Origin: Acestrorhynchus altus
Taxonomy: Eukaryota > Chordata > Actinopteri > Characiformes > Acestrorhynchidae
NCBI GenBank assembly: GCA_034509495.1
Contig: CM067515.1
Span: forward strand, 15,504,558 to 15,568,557
Length of the DNA: 64,000 nucleotides
Direction: 5' to 3'
Shown: one piece after another, positions 54,501 to 63,850 of the stretch
Layout: every line of letters starts with the position of its first letter
Position numbering within the stretch: the first letter of the stretch is position 1
The notes under the pieces: model-generated
What the model was told of the DNA's origin: nothing
What the model saw: only the letters and a program-made list of their open reading frames with translations
The model's database searches: none
Position numbers and translations under genes: made by a program

Positions 54501-57500
54501 GTTCATTACATGCAAATGAGGTTTCAGAACATAACATTCTAACTGCATATTGAGATTATCACCACCACAGTCTGGACAGAAAGTTAATGTACTTATTTTA
54601 CTCTACAGGACTCGGGTGGGCCAACAGGAAAACTAAACCCAGTAATAATGAGTGCATCAAAGCGTGAGTGGAGAACAGGAAGGAAGGTGTCAGAAATGCC
54701 TCAGACAAGCTCTTCCATGTCCAGCCGTCTGGACTCCAGCTTCTTCAGCCTTTCTTTACTCCACACTGAGACAAAGAGGAGACAGCAATAGGATTAGAGA
54801 GAAAGAGAGAGAGAGAAATCCTCTCAGTGGCGTCAGTCCTATCCGTCGTCTCTGTAATGCCCTTAAAGCCCCAGACACTCCTCACCACACCCACATAAAC
54901 AGACACACACACACACAGGACGAGTCCACTTACTCTCAGCTCCCAAAGAGTGCTCATGCTGTCTGGCACTAGAGTATCCAGTATGAGCTCAATTCTAGAC
55001 CAGAGGTGTGAGGTGTGAATCGCAGACACTGATTCAATACTGTTCCTAATGAATACAATTCATTAGGAAATGATGCCCCGTGAACTTCAATTTGGATTTG
55101 GGTATTATTCAGAATTATTTACATATTAGTGGAACATAAGCAAACTGCAGGATAATCCAATATTTTTCACTTCACCAGTCAGTGGTTTATATGCAATGGC
55201 AAAGACTAGGCCAAAGTATGGTTACAAAAGATGGCAATTCCTGAATTATTCCTTTGTTCATTCTTAAAAAAGGCTCTAGTTGAAAGCATTATATTGTTTT
55301 TACACACACAAATGTTTATGGACACCCCTTCTAAAAATGCATTGTGCTACTTTAAGTTACAGCATTGCGCTTTGGAGCAGTGGAACAGTGTTCTCTAGAA
55401 AGTACTCCATCCTGTACTTCAGGGAGGTTTGGTGGTCATCCAACAGCCTGACCTCATTACAATTCCTGTCACTGAATGCAATCAAATGCTCACAGCAATG
55501 CTCCAAAGTCTAGTAGAAAGGTCTCTCTGGACAATATAGTTACTCCAACAAAAGCAGGATAAGCTTTTTAAAATATCCTTGATTTCAAGAGAGACAATAA
55601 ATAAGCAGGTGTCCTAATATTTTTGTCCATATACACTGTATTCATGTATAAACAAGCTCCCCCTTTGTCTCACTTGCACAGTCCACTGAGGCTCCCAAAT
55701 GGCGATGCCTCCCAAGAACTGACTCCATCATCAGGAGGCTGTAACTCTGGTCCCTGATGAGTGCCCAGAAGTCTGAGAGAACATAACTAGCATCACTCTG
55801 TCTGGGTGGGCAAGACATTTTGGCCTTCCATTCTCAAAATGATGGCAACCAGTGCAGGTATGTTAGATGACCTCACAGAAAGTGTTCATTGAAGTGTGTT
55901 AGAGGGGTGTATTGGCATATATGCATCACAAGCTGATATACTGCAATCAATTTTGCAGAATGTTTTGATACCTTGTTTGTCAAATTTGCCAGTGTTTGAT
56001 ATTTTCAGAAGATCACGAGCTGTGAACTCAATATGACGGCACTTGAAATCTAAACACAAAATGTACACATTTGTACCAAATCTTAAAGATTTACTTCATG
56101 CCTTCAAAATGTTTTGCTTTTTGTTTGCGATGACAAAAACACTTCACAGATTGGAAATCCTGTTAGTGATTTAATGCTTTTTGTATTGAGTAGTTTGACA
56201 ATAATAATACTTTATTACATTATTTAACATACTGTTTGACAACAGTCCAAACTAAGTAAAAAAAACCCTTCTATTACTATTATTTGTTCATTAATTACTA
56301 TATATTAATTATAACTATTAGTACATGTTATTATGTTATATGGCCTCAGAATATAACATACTGGAAATAAGAGAAAGAAATAGAGAAGCTGTTGTGATGT
56401 GTTTTGTAGCCATTTTCAGTTTCCGAACTGGATTAATTGCTGAGAGCAGAAGACAGATCATGACTGTAGTCAACGCTCGTGCAGATTAGATACGGCAGTT
56501 CAGTGCATCTCAACCCTGGCCCTGAAGGCACCTTTTCCCTGCATGTTTTAGAAACTTCTGTTCTGCCAACACACCTGATTCAACTAATGAGCTAAATAAC
56601 AAGTCTTTTCAGAGCTGCAAGGGGTGTGTTAAAGCAGGGAATTTACAAAAATATACAGAGCAAGGGTGACCCCAGGACCAGGGTTAAGAAACACTGGGGT
56701 AGGCCTCGCTGTTTGATATGATGTGTTTATCATGCCTGTAGGTTACTCTGATCCAGGGGTATGAAGCCTAGAAACAGGTGTTGGGTTTAAATTGTTATTA
56801 AGAATAAACACTGTTTTGGAGAATCAATACAGCAAAACAATATGATACTGTGTATCAATATTTTTGTACAGCTGTAGTGTTGAGTAGTGGTGTAATGGAT
56901 AAATTATCTACACGGATCACCCTCCACCGTCTGGAGCGCACATGAATCAGGGCTTAATTTTCGAAGTTTAACCATAACAGTGTGGAATATGGTTTTACTG
57001 TACAGAGCTGTGTTGAAAACATACAGGCTAAGCATGTAGATAAAATTGTTACAAGAGCCATAAGTCCAGTATATGAGTGCAGAGTATATTTGTATTAATA
57101 TGAGGCATGGGAGTCTCATATGGATACAGGCTGAGCGTAAAATGGAGAAACCTTCAAATTAGTCAACCTCAAAACTATTCACTTTTAATGTGGAACAGTA
57201 TTAAAAGGGGAAAACAGAGAGGCAACCACTCCACTCAACTGCAACAACACATGTCAAAATGCCTTTGCATTACGATAGCACTGTGCAGTATAATTTCTGT
57301 TCTTCTTCTTGACAATCTGTTGCAGTACTGAAGTTAATCACAAGTCTGACTTTCAGGTGTAAACATTGCCAGCCTAAAGGACATCACCTGAAGGGAGACC
57401 CAAACAGATCACCAAAGCACTGTCGCGTTCATGCAACACCTGCATTCTTTGCACATGTGTAATCCTCACCCAGAGCACAAAACAAAGGTTAAAGATTAAA

Positions 57501-60500
57501 AAGGAATATCAAACAAATACCAACAGCACAAAACACCTTAAAGCACCATCATGTCAAACAAGAGAATACAGGCTTCCACAAAGCACCAAAAAGGACCCAC
57601 CTTGCACCTTTTACCTCACTTGAAGTCAACACTACAGTAGGGTTCCGATCAAGTCTCCAGTTAAACCTACTGTCACCTCTACACACTAAACGATCCTATG
57701 GAATAGTTAATCAAAAAACACACCTCATTTTTTAGATGAAGAAATAAGACCAGAGTAATATCTCTATAACAATGGGATCAGAAATACAGTGGGCATGTAA
57801 ATACAATACATATACAATGTTCACAGCAACCAATAGTAGAAACTTTACTGAGAATATGACACTTCTGAGTGAAGCACAAGAATACATTCTCCCAATGGCT
57901 GGTGGGGGTGGTGGGAGAAGGTGAAGGACAATATTATTGCTTAGTATTGTGGACTGGTGCCAGCAACACTGCCTCTAGATCAGCACAGGTAAAACCAAAC
58001 AGCTGGTGGTGGATTTACCAAGTTCTCTTCACTCATTCACTCATTACATTGAAACTGTCAAAACCTACAAGTACCTCAGTGTTAATCTAAACAATAAACC
58101 AGACTGGTCTGACAACACACTGTGGTGGCATCAGCTATCTTCTACGCTATTGTCTGCTGGGGAGGTGGCGTTACCTCTCACCCACTGCAAGAGTCAGTGG
58201 CAGCACTGGGCAGCTTCTTCAGTGACAGGCTCCTCCACCTGCGATGCAGAAGAGAAAGATACCAAAGCTCCTTTCTCCACACTGCTGTTTGGCTTTACAA
58301 TCAAAACTTCCCCAAGCAGAGACACTGTCTGTCAAAAACACTATTGACCCATACCCCACTCTATCATCATACCACACTCCATCATGAACACACCACATGG
58401 ACTTATCTAGATCATCCAACCTCTAATTAATGTGCAACATTTGATGCCGAATGAACGGTACAAGTGCAATACATACACATGTTCTGAGCATTGTCTCGAA
58501 TTATTGTGCAACACCAACTCAGTACCTGTTTGGAAACATAAAATACCCATCAACTGTAAATTTGTATAGTTCATCCATTTTTTTCTGCTAACATGTTTAT
58601 TTATATCTATAGAATATTATGTTTTGTGTTTTGTATGTTTAATGTGTATCTTTGTCTACTTCTCTTCATCTGCTTACTGTGCATTTTGCTGTAACAACAA
58701 GTTTCCGCCTGAGGGATAATCAATGTCTCTTATCTTATTACTACGACGCCCATTTGTGCACATCAAAATCAAAAATCAGAAGCCATTTTAGAGGCAGACA
58801 AAAGCAAGGTCAACTTTAGTTTCAATTAAGATGTAGTGGTGATGACACAGAATTGCACATGATCCTGATGTCACCATCCCAATGTGACTAACATCCACTG
58901 CCCACTCAAAAAATGTCTGCATTCAATGTACACTGATCAGCCATAATATTAACACCACTAAAAAGCAAAGTGTATAACATCAACTATCTGGTTACAATGA
59001 CTTATTAAGGGTGCAAATATTAGGCAGTAAGTGAGCAGTCATTTGTTGAAATTGATGTGTTGAAGCAAGAATACTGAACCTGAGACTTTGACAAGAACCA
59101 AACTCTGATAGTTACACAACTGAGTCAGAACATCTCCAAAACATCAGGCAGGTCTTGTTGGGTATTTCCAGTAGGCAGTAATAAGTACCTTCCCAAAGTA
59201 TTCTAAGGACAACAACCAGTGGTGACAGGGTCATGGTATCCACCTACACTACTCTGCTTTTTTGCTTCTCCACTAGTCAAATTTGGGGGTATTTTTTTGA
59301 TACCATAGATACAAAAAAAAACATGTTGTGCTATTATGGTAACACTTTGGTTGCTGTGTCTGTGAAGCTGCAAACTACACATCACTATTTGTTTCTTAAA
59401 TCTTTAAAACACAGTAATGTTATATTTTCTTTAGGTTCTGCTCCCACCATCTGGCTGGACATGTAGGAACAACAAGAGAAGGCCATGTTATGCTACCATA
59501 AAAAAAAAGACTTTCAGCTCATTACAGGCACACAAGCATCATATTAGGCCATGTCAAATTTTTAAATTAACACATTAAATAAAATCTTAACTGTATTTTA
59601 AATGGGTATTTTTATTATTGATGCAAGTGTTTCAATAATAACATGTCCTGTTAAAGCCCATAAATAAAATTCTATCTAAAAATGAAGACAAACTGCAATA
59701 TGTTACCAAGTACTATGGCTGTTACAAGCTAAAAAGTCTATTTTTTACTCAAAGCTGAAAAAAAAAAAAAAGACAAAATAAGCCAGCTAGCTTCACACTA
59801 ACATAGCAAGCTACCAAAAGCAATTTATTTACCACATTTACAGCATTTAGCAGACACCCTTATCCAGAGCGACTTACAAAAGTTTAACCAAATTTAACCA
59901 AAATGGTTACATATTAAAAATAAAAATGTTATTTTAAACATAGGAACCTGTTCAGATAGTGCCAGAAAATGTCTATTTTAGAATCCAAAATCATACATAA
60001 GCCACTGGTTTACTGCTTTGCAGCATCACCAGCTATATTTCAGACGGGAGCCTTGGTAGCGGAAAATGAACCAAGTACCAAAAGCAAGTAGAGTTGAGTA
60101 GATGGTAATGTAGATACCATGCCGTGGAAAAACACCAACCGATACTTATCGAGGACACCCCACTCCCCCTCACATCTTCGAGGACTCTTACTGATCTGTT
60201 AGAGTCTGTAGCTAAATCTTGGTATCAAGTCCATGCCTTGGCAGCAAAAAGGATGTAATGGATTGATGTTATGGCTGATCAATGTTCCTGATTTTGGTAA
60301 ACTGTTTATAAACTGAAGTAACAGCCTCACGCTGATCATCACACCATGATAAGAGAAATGGACACTGTAAGAACAAGGGCACCAAAAGGGTCTTCTATGG
60401 CTATGCTTAAGAGTCCTTCGTTCCAAGTATGATACAATATCACTTAATTTATTGTTATCAATTATTGATATTGATAGCATGAATATTCACATACACCAAA

Positions 60501-61940
60501 TGATTTACAGCTCTTTATTTTATGGCTGCTAATTCCATACATTTTCATTTACGTTTCAAGTATTTTCTGGTGCTCTTATGCAGAATGACACATTTGAATC
60601 AGGTCATGCAGGTAGGAGACACATTTTACATCTGAACACTTCTGTGACTTCTTTCACATATGACCTGTTATGCGCTTCTTGCCTGGGAGTACAAGCTACA
60701 GATGTCTTATGCTTAAAATATTTTATTAACTATCTAATATGTTGACAACATCAGCTGATTTGAATCTTATTGCTGTGGACCACAAACATTTCATTTCTGC
60801 TCCAACATATTCAGATGTAGTTGTTCCATTACATACTTGACTTAATCTGTACATTTAGCACGGATACTGCATTTGACACTGCTTACAGTGCACTTAAGGA
60901 CACTTCCAGGACAGGATTTAGGCCAAGCCTAGGCCTGGACTACACCACACTGAGAAGGGAGATTTTCCATAAAGGAAAACACTCACATGCTTAACCCCTC
61001 TCTGGAAAAAACTGCCCTCTGGGTTAAAACAGTGGTCTATAGAGACGTACTCATACCTTTCTTCTGAAATCAAGGCCATTCATGAGGAGCCCGCATCCCA
61101 CACTCTTTGCACTAGATGCTGAAGCTCTGCTGTGAGGAGGATCTGATTGCATTCATCCACGAGAGCATCAGTTAGGTCAGACATTGGTGTTGGACGATTG
61201 CCTTCCAGTTCGTTCCAAACGCAGTGGAGCTTCATCTCTCCAGTCTCAATGCACAGAGCCGAGAGTGACCTTAGGTTCACGAGCATCTCAGAGTGCATTT
61301 GTCAGCAATAAAGCAGCTGAAGTCATTATGAGGGGGATACTTCTGAAGCTGGTGCAGGAATGCACTGCTGCATAACGCGCACGGCAGTGATGCAGTCGTG
61401 CTGCAAAAAAGGGGCATTTAATTGCCTTCTATGGAGAAGAATTCCTGCTTAGGACCCCTCCCTCCCTGCCTGCGCGTGCAGCCCCTCAAACCGGCGCCTT
61501 TACAACCGCTCGTGCACGCCTGGTCAACAAACCCTGCACTCCGTGCACGCGCCACACACACACACACACACACACACATACATACATACATACATACAGC
61601 TTCGCGTGTGCCCGACGCAGCGCGCGAAACACAACACAAGCCCCACACACTCCGCGAGCTGCATGTTTGCGTTTTCCCGTTACAGCACGCGAACACGTAA
61701 CGCTGGCCCGTCACGCGCCTACGAGCGGCATTTGTCTACTAGTTGAGGCCGAAGCGAGAGAACGAATGATAGCACGCAGAAAGAAAAGACAACTAATCCT
61801 CGCCCCTTTGTGTAATGTGCTGTTAGCATTAGCATTAGCCTCCGCTCCGGAATGCCGCCGTGGTGGCACCCCCCGCGGCGTCCACAGCCCAGCACACCGC
61901 GGGGAAAAGGTGACCGGCTCTGCCCTACCTGGTCCTCCAT
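40334..61940 (-). CDS. mllt1: ENL / MLLT1, YEATS-domain super elongation complex subunit, 12 coding exons, 585 aa
   Basis: Nuclear reader of acetylated and crotonylated histone lysines that links chromatin to the super elongation complex (AFF1/4, P-TEFb) and DOT1L (known for ENL/AF9). Coding exons, in transcription order: 61940-61929, 52740-52560, 51627-51545, 50209-50066, 47751-47626, 46433-45795, 44262-44172, 43469-43358, 43186-43087, 41787-41719, 41150-41079, 40462-40334. All junctions are GT-AG and in phase; 1758 nt gives 585 aa plus TGA. The YEATS domain is residues 5 to ~138, with the reader-pocket residues F28, H56, S58, F59 and Y78 all present. A Ser/Lys/Pro-rich disordered linker follows (about 150-515, KKPKK at 316-320). 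The ANC1-homology domain (about 519-585) has TEELVDLHRRLMALRERNV and FDFDLFSLDESTVRKLQSYL. The C-terminal FDLFSLDE favours ENL over AF9 (MLLT3). Slightly longer than human ENL (559 aa, recalled). Promoter is CpG-rich; neighbour acsbg2 is convergent. Confidence 0.97.
41079..41150 (-). CDS. mllt1: mllt1 coding exon 11, ANC1-homology domain part 1 (codons 520-543)
   Basis: Encodes AYTEELVDLHRRLMALRERN then VLQQ. This is the first helix of the C-terminal partner-binding domain used by AFF1/4, DOT1L and BCOR in ENL/AF9. Acceptor ggttgtttcag, donor gtgtgt. Confidence 0.97.
41719..41787 (-). CDS. mllt1: mllt1 coding exon 10 (codons 497-519)
   Basis: Encodes VTGRKSPDPCLRQEKALKKV then YDK, aligning with the human ENL VSGRRSPES segment. 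Acceptor attcctttcag, donor gtagga. Confidence 0.94.
43087..43186 (-). CDS. mllt1: mllt1 coding exon 9 (codons 463-496)
   Basis: Encodes LSLDSESDSSDGPHRPSRDP then PPPPQKHTSSNNK, a Ser/Asp and proline-rich linker. Acceptor ctttttctctctag, donor gtgaga. Confidence 0.92.
43358..43469 (-). CDS. mllt1: mllt1 coding exon 8 (codons 426-462)
   Basis: Encodes [20 protein letters not shown], an acidic block highly conserved in ENL, then DEGTPVKNNPPNRDS. Acceptor ctgttcctgcag; donor gttcat is weak but the frame with the next exon fits. Confidence 0.94.
44172..44262 (-). CDS. mllt1: mllt1 coding exon 7 (codons 396-425)
   Basis: Encodes QSAPSSPSNSSSSSESSSDS then DFEPQQKQGQ, matching the Ser-rich ENL segment. 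The acceptor (tcttactaacag) is preceded by a CT microsatellite at 44285-44329 that lengthens the pyrimidine tract. Confidence 0.94.
44285..44329. repeat. (GA)n microsatellite next to mllt1 exon 7 acceptor
   Basis: About 22 GA units; on the mllt1 strand a CT tract ending about 22 nt before the exon 7 acceptor, extending its polypyrimidine tract. Confidence 0.95.
44600..45010 (+). mobile_element. LINE 3' end (L2/jockey-like) in mllt1 intron 6
   Basis: 44642-44872 encodes a LINE C-terminal motif set: LKGHAPYYLFELLHPH, FAVVAPTLWTDLPSQVRQAP and FAVFKSRLKNLLL. It ends in a 3' tail with tgctttatgaataaagggct. Opposite strand to mllt1. 5'-truncated. Confidence 0.85.
45545..45725 (-). repeat. Truncated tRNA-type SINE, inverse orientation
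   Basis: The minus strand shows the same body as 6541-6800 (gggattttgggaggtgggag gaaac, gtggagaacgtcaaa). The head is missing. Located in mllt1 intron 6. Confidence 0.7.
45795..46433 (-). CDS. mllt1: mllt1 coding exon 6, large disordered linker (codons 183-395)
   Basis: 639 nt. Begins ELTKDNSGSSKAPKSHKLGK and contains the conserved KEHRERPRKDSESK, a Ser run at 239-245, APPKAAFKEPKLTLKESKME, a Gly-rich stretch, the basic NLS-like KKPKK (316-320) and the acidic end PPESDESNSDDDVSSKSE. Acceptor tctctgctgtgcag, donor gttaga. Confidence 0.96.
47330..47535 (+). mobile_element. Tc1/mariner family D fragment in mllt1 intron 5
   Basis: cactgagctggtggatccat, aatcctgacctcactaatac, gactctagcagaaagccttt and cctggacaacacagacagtt match the family D series. 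Degenerate. Confidence 0.6.
47626..47751 (-). CDS. mllt1: mllt1 coding exon 5 (codons 141-182)
   Basis: Encodes VPEGAEVVSRPSPDYPMLPT and IPLSAFSDPKKSKGSQPPK, a conserved ENL segment just after the YEATS domain. Acceptor gtgttttaacag, donor gtctgt (non-consensus at +3 to +6). Confidence 0.95.
48005..49330 (+). mobile_element. Tc1-like transposon with embedded LINE-tail insertion
   Basis: Begins tcatgggcgaaagtgttagc. Transposase pieces are readable on the + strand: helix-turn-helix region about 48540-48720, SDETK-like ENVLTDETKIGLFG (about 48808-48846), and 48900-49260 with GHGSSSRTMSPNILQKAP and LEQIPLNPCGEILKVLGR (degraded DDE/D end). Frames are broken. 48452-48512 (ccctgaaggaaccctcccaa gggatcaataaagttctgtt) is a LINE-like 3' tail, also at 42305-42350 and inverted near 3820-3865. 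Lies in mllt1 intron 4. Confidence 0.75.
49360..49690 (+). mobile_element. Second Tc1-like fragment in mllt1 intron 4
   Basis: ccaccaggacaaccattgtc cacatactgctgcc resembles the FQQDNAR-HTA motif. cccagattgtaattgtgtgg gacgttattgg resembles SPDLSPIEHVWDVIG. Only the C-terminal third of a transposase; frames are broken. Confidence 0.6.
50066..50209 (-). CDS. mllt1: mllt1 coding exon 4, YEATS domain part 3 (codons 93-140)
   Basis: Encodes VLFNYDLFLNLEGNPPVNHL then RCEKLTFNNPTRDFRRKL, near-identical to the ENL/AF9 family. Acceptor atcaatacag, donor gtgagt. Confidence 0.97.
51469..51531. repeat. (GA)n microsatellite at mllt1 exon 3 donor
   Basis: About 31 uninterrupted AG/GA units. On the mllt1 strand it reads (CT)n and starts 14 nt after the exon 3 boundary (51545). 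Confidence 0.96.
51545..51627 (-). CDS. mllt1: mllt1 coding exon 3, YEATS domain part 2 (codons 65-92)
   Basis: Encodes VCKEPPYKVEESGYAGFLMP and IEVYFKNK, with Y78 of the reader pocket. The donor gtgagt is followed 14 nt later by a long CT repeat (see the microsatellite at 51469-51531). Confidence 0.97.
52560..52740 (-). CDS. mllt1: mllt1 coding exon 2, YEATS domain part 1 (codons 5-64)
   Basis: Encodes CTVQVKLELGHRAQLRKK, EGFTHDWMVFVRGPE and FRLHDSFPKPKR. Includes reader-pocket residues F28, H56, S58 and F59. Acceptor ctcatcag, donor gtacat. Confidence 0.97.
52848..53035. repeat. Palindromic MITE (hAT-like) in mllt1 intron 1
   Basis: aggggtcaccaactctgctc at the left, with the characteristic cctgcagacttcagattcaa and taattggctgaatggtgtgt body. 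Same family as 5328-5505 and 28751-28935. Confidence 0.65.
54020..54130. repeat. Solo Tc1 family B terminal repeat with poly-purine tract
   Basis: caactgtgagagacagtatc and aaaatcacactgtatgataa match the family B end at 4170-4245. Between them is about 50 bp of A/G. mllt1 intron 1. Confidence 0.6.
54692..54769 (-). other. Unexplained coding-like segment in mllt1 intron 1 (possible terminal exon)
   Basis: On the minus strand an acceptor-like ctttgtctcag is followed by an open frame reading WSKERLKKLESRRLDMEELV and then TGA. It belongs to no mllt1 exon and its phase does not fit mllt1. The composition (charged helix, Leu spacing) looks protein-like. I do not recognise a family. It could be chance, a repeat, or the last exon of a nested gene. 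Confidence 0.25.
55290..55640 (+). mobile_element. Tc1/mariner family D element with both ends
   Basis: Left end tacacacacaaatgtttatggac, right end tgtcctaatatttttgtcca tatacactgta, which are inverted. Internal: gaatgcaatcaaatgctcac, gtctagtagaaaggtctctc. About 350 bp, non-autonomous. mllt1 intron 1. Confidence 0.75.
55972..56049 (-). other. Unexplained coding-like segment in mllt1 intron 1 (possible internal exon)
   Basis: 78 nt on the minus strand between acceptor-like tttgtgtttag and donor-like gtatca, with open frame FKCRHIEFTARDLLKISNTG then KFDKQ. It starts and ends in phases that join the segment at 54769-54692. An in-frame stop lies 3' of the donor. No family recognised. The flanking 55680-55970 could be a repeat, which would refute the exon reading. 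Confidence 0.25.
56505..56705. repeat. MITE ('ctcaaccctggccctgaaggcacct' family)
   Basis: Inverted ends: tctcaaccctggccctgaag and gaccccaggaccagggttaa. Non-coding. A partial copy lies at 20160-20310. mllt1 intron 1. Confidence 0.7.
57940..58740 (+). mobile_element. LINE 3' fragment with tail in mllt1 intron 1
   Basis: Broken + strand frames carry LINE reverse-transcriptase C-terminal motifs: YKYLSVNLNNKPDWSDNT (about 58060-58115) and SAIFYAIVCWGGG (about 58125-58165), then RRERYQSSFLHTAVWLYN. The 3' end has gcattttgctgtaacaacaa and cctgagggataatcaatgtc tcttatctta. Antisense to mllt1. Confidence 0.8.
58929..59260 (+). mobile_element. Tc1/mariner family C, left end and transposase start
   Basis: Begins with the terminal repeat tacactgatcagccataata then the family C body (cagaacatctccaaaacatc, aggcaggtcttgttgggtat, cagtggtgacagggtcatgg). 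A matching inverted end (gttatggctgatcaatgt) occurs at 60268-60285, giving a possible 1.36-kb element with foreign sequence inside. Confidence 0.7.
59820..60175. repeat. SINE tail (inverse) and possible hAT-type MITE
   Basis: 59825-59885 holds ttacagcatttagcagacac ccttatccagagcgactt, the inverse of 17270-17325. 59990-60175 (gtagagttgagtagatggta, ccatgccgtggaaaaacacc) resembles non-autonomous DNA-transposon ends. Class tentative. Confidence 0.5.
61070..61295 (-). mobile_element. Tc1/mariner family D fragment next to mllt1 promoter
   Basis: Antisense copy: gctctgctgtgaggaggatc tgattgcattc, gttaggtcagacattggtgt, ttcgttccaaacgcagtgga. Degenerate. Lies within mllt1 intron 1, about 100 bp from the CpG-rich block. 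Confidence 0.55.
61552..61600. repeat. (CA)n-(CATA)n microsatellite
   Basis: About 13 CA units then five CATA units, inside the CpG-rich promoter block, about 330 bp downstream of the mllt1 start. Confidence 0.95.
61929..61940 (-). CDS. mllt1: mllt1 coding exon 1 (MEDQ)
   Basis: Only 12 coding nt: ATG GAG GAC CAG followed by donor gtaggg. Human ENL likewise has four codons before the first intron (MDNQ, recalled), which fixes this start. It lies in the CpG-rich promoter block, with 5' UTR just above 61940. Confidence 0.9.
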
Positions 61941-62554
61941 GGTGCTCGGGTCCCGGCGGCGCTGTGTCCGTTCAGCGGCGGGTTCGTTTCGGACCTGCCC
62001 CGCTCATTGTGTGGCAGTTTCGGCCGAGTACCGGAAACCCAGCCGCTGCCCCTCCCCTTCCAGACTGGGGCACGAAACCGGGACGAGCATTTGGCTAAGC
62101 CAACCAGACGGAGCCGAGGGGGAGCCCCGTCTGGCGTTCTACCAATCGCAGCGCCGGAGGGGCGGGACTTCCCACGGCTGGCGATTACTGTGGGATCAGA
62201 AAGAAACAGGCCGGAATGTAGATGTAGTTTTATAGTTGATGTAACTTCGGCTGTGTTTATGCTGTGACATATCTGTCTGCACCACTATATATTCTGCAGA
62301 TAAAGCTGAAAAAATGTAGCATAAAAGCGAGGAAGTCGTTTTATAACACTCATTTGAAGTGTCACTTTTACTGCTTTATTAACAGTAATAATAAAAATAA
62401 AGACAGGTTTCAGTACTAGAAAACAAGGCTTTATCACATGTATTCAATTTCACACATTTACAAAAACAGGTTGCGTAACCTTTTTAACCCTAGGCCACTT
62501 TTGTGGGATGTTTTTGAAGTTTGATCTTCACGTCTCATATTAAACAATAAACAT

Positions 62555-62795
62555 TTTTACCTTGTTTATATTGTATATGCTGCACTGTTTATTTATCTAT
62601 CATCTATTTCTTGTCCTGAGTGTCTTGCTATTCCTTTGTTGTTGTAATATGTGAATTTCCTAATTCATCAATTAAGGAATAAAGGATTCTTATCTTTTCC
62701 TCTATATACTCAAGTATCTGGGCCAGTGACATCATTATCCCTGCCCCCTCTTGCTGATCAGTCAGGGTCTGCATGCAATGCTCATGGGGCTTAGG
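62555..62795 (+). repeat. LINE-type 3' tail plus shared short repeat
   Basis: 62555-62700 (tttgttgttgtaatatgtga atttcc, ggaataaaggattcttatct) looks like a fish LINE 3' end without coding sequence. 62712-62795 is the second copy of the repeat at 11903-11985. Confidence 0.55.
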
Positions 62796-63539
62796 CCCTG
62801 GAAGATTTGCCAAAAAAAAAAATGTTAAAAATAAATAAGTAAACACAAAATTAGCTATAATTGCACTGGTAAGGAGTCTAAATAAAGGGTCACCTTCTAA
62901 GTAATATTAATGGACAATTTAAAACAATAATGTTCTTTAAGCTGGTTGTTGCTGAAGGAACACTGAGAAACACTAGACCTGTCAACCCTGTCAGTCATTC
63001 ATCGCAGCAAGCATGAGTCTTTCACCACAAGCAGTGGTGGAAATGAAGTAAACATGGACATCTGTCATCAACAGAAACCATTTTTTTTTCAGCAGAGGCA
63101 GCAGAAAGATGTTTGAGGAGAGTCCACACCACTGAGAGTGAAGCAGTACATGTAATAAACACTAGCTGCATTTAGTTCACAGGCTAACAGAACCCTTGGG
63201 ATAGAGCTCAGTTTAATCTGAATGACTGAGGATCAAAATGTTGCAGTGTAGCACTGGGGCTTGTGAGATTTGGACTCAGAAATCCACTTTTCTGATCATT
63301 AAAACGGAGAAATGCCAGCCTTTTTAGATGTTTTAACAAAATCTAAAACTAAGAAACAGTGAACAACATTTCACAGATTTATTTACATCATTTTATTGTA
63401 ATACATTTAAAAAAAAAAAAATTAAAGATGGTAAAGTTACTGGGCTATGATACAACGTTGAGCATTAAATTAAATACAGAAATTTAAATTAGACTTTAAA
63501 AGGAGTTCATATTGCTGCTATAAAAAGGGCAAATAAATC

Positions 63540-63850
63540 TTCAGAGGTGAGCATGGTTCTGGACATTTGGGCTAAAACCCAGGTGTTTAAAATATCTGAA
63601 GTCAATGTGCTGAAGCAGGAAAAATTGGCAAGAGTGTGAATCAGAGAATCCGAGACAAGAACCAAACTGATGTTTGATATGTTCTGATCCAGTCGTCTAA
63701 ACATCAGGCAGGTTTTGTGGGGTATTCCTAATATGCAGTGGTCAGAACCTAATAAATGTGCTTGAACAAGAACAAATGGTGACAGGGTTTTGGGCACCCA
63801 AGGCTCACTGATGGTCCTTCATATGTCTTGGAATCTATGCCTCAAAGGGC
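63540..63850 (+). mobile_element. Tc1/mariner family C fragment
   Basis: gtgctgaagcaggaaaaatt, taaacatcaggcaggttttg tggggtattcc, atatgcagtggtcagaacct, caaatggtgacagggttttg. Same series as 9640-10035 and 58929-59260. No ORF. The rest of 62800-64000 shows nothing I can name. Confidence 0.65.

Larger units (their letters stand above)
61380..62230 (-). promoter_or_regulatory. mllt1: CpG-rich promoter and 5' UTR of mllt1
   Basis: The densest CpG stretch in the window, spanning the mllt1 start codon at 61940. Above the start it holds a CCAAT box (62142-62146) and a GC-box-like ggggcggg (about 62159-62166); no TATA box is seen. This is a TATA-less CpG promoter as expected for a broadly expressed chromatin gene. 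It also includes a short CA/CATA microsatellite on its intronic side. Confidence 0.75.

Noticed and set aside
55690..55830. Minus-strand open frame starting MSCPPRQSDASYVLSDFW
   Set aside because: No convincing splice sites and no family recognised. Possibly part of a repeat; not called as an exon, but relevant when checking the nearby coding-like segments.
59990..60130. Minus-strand frame ending GTWFIFRYQGSRLKYSW and a stop, resembling a membrane-protein C-terminus
   Set aside because: No acceptor in phase, and the DNA resembles a non-autonomous transposon end (ccatgccgtggaaaaacacc), so chance coding is more likely.
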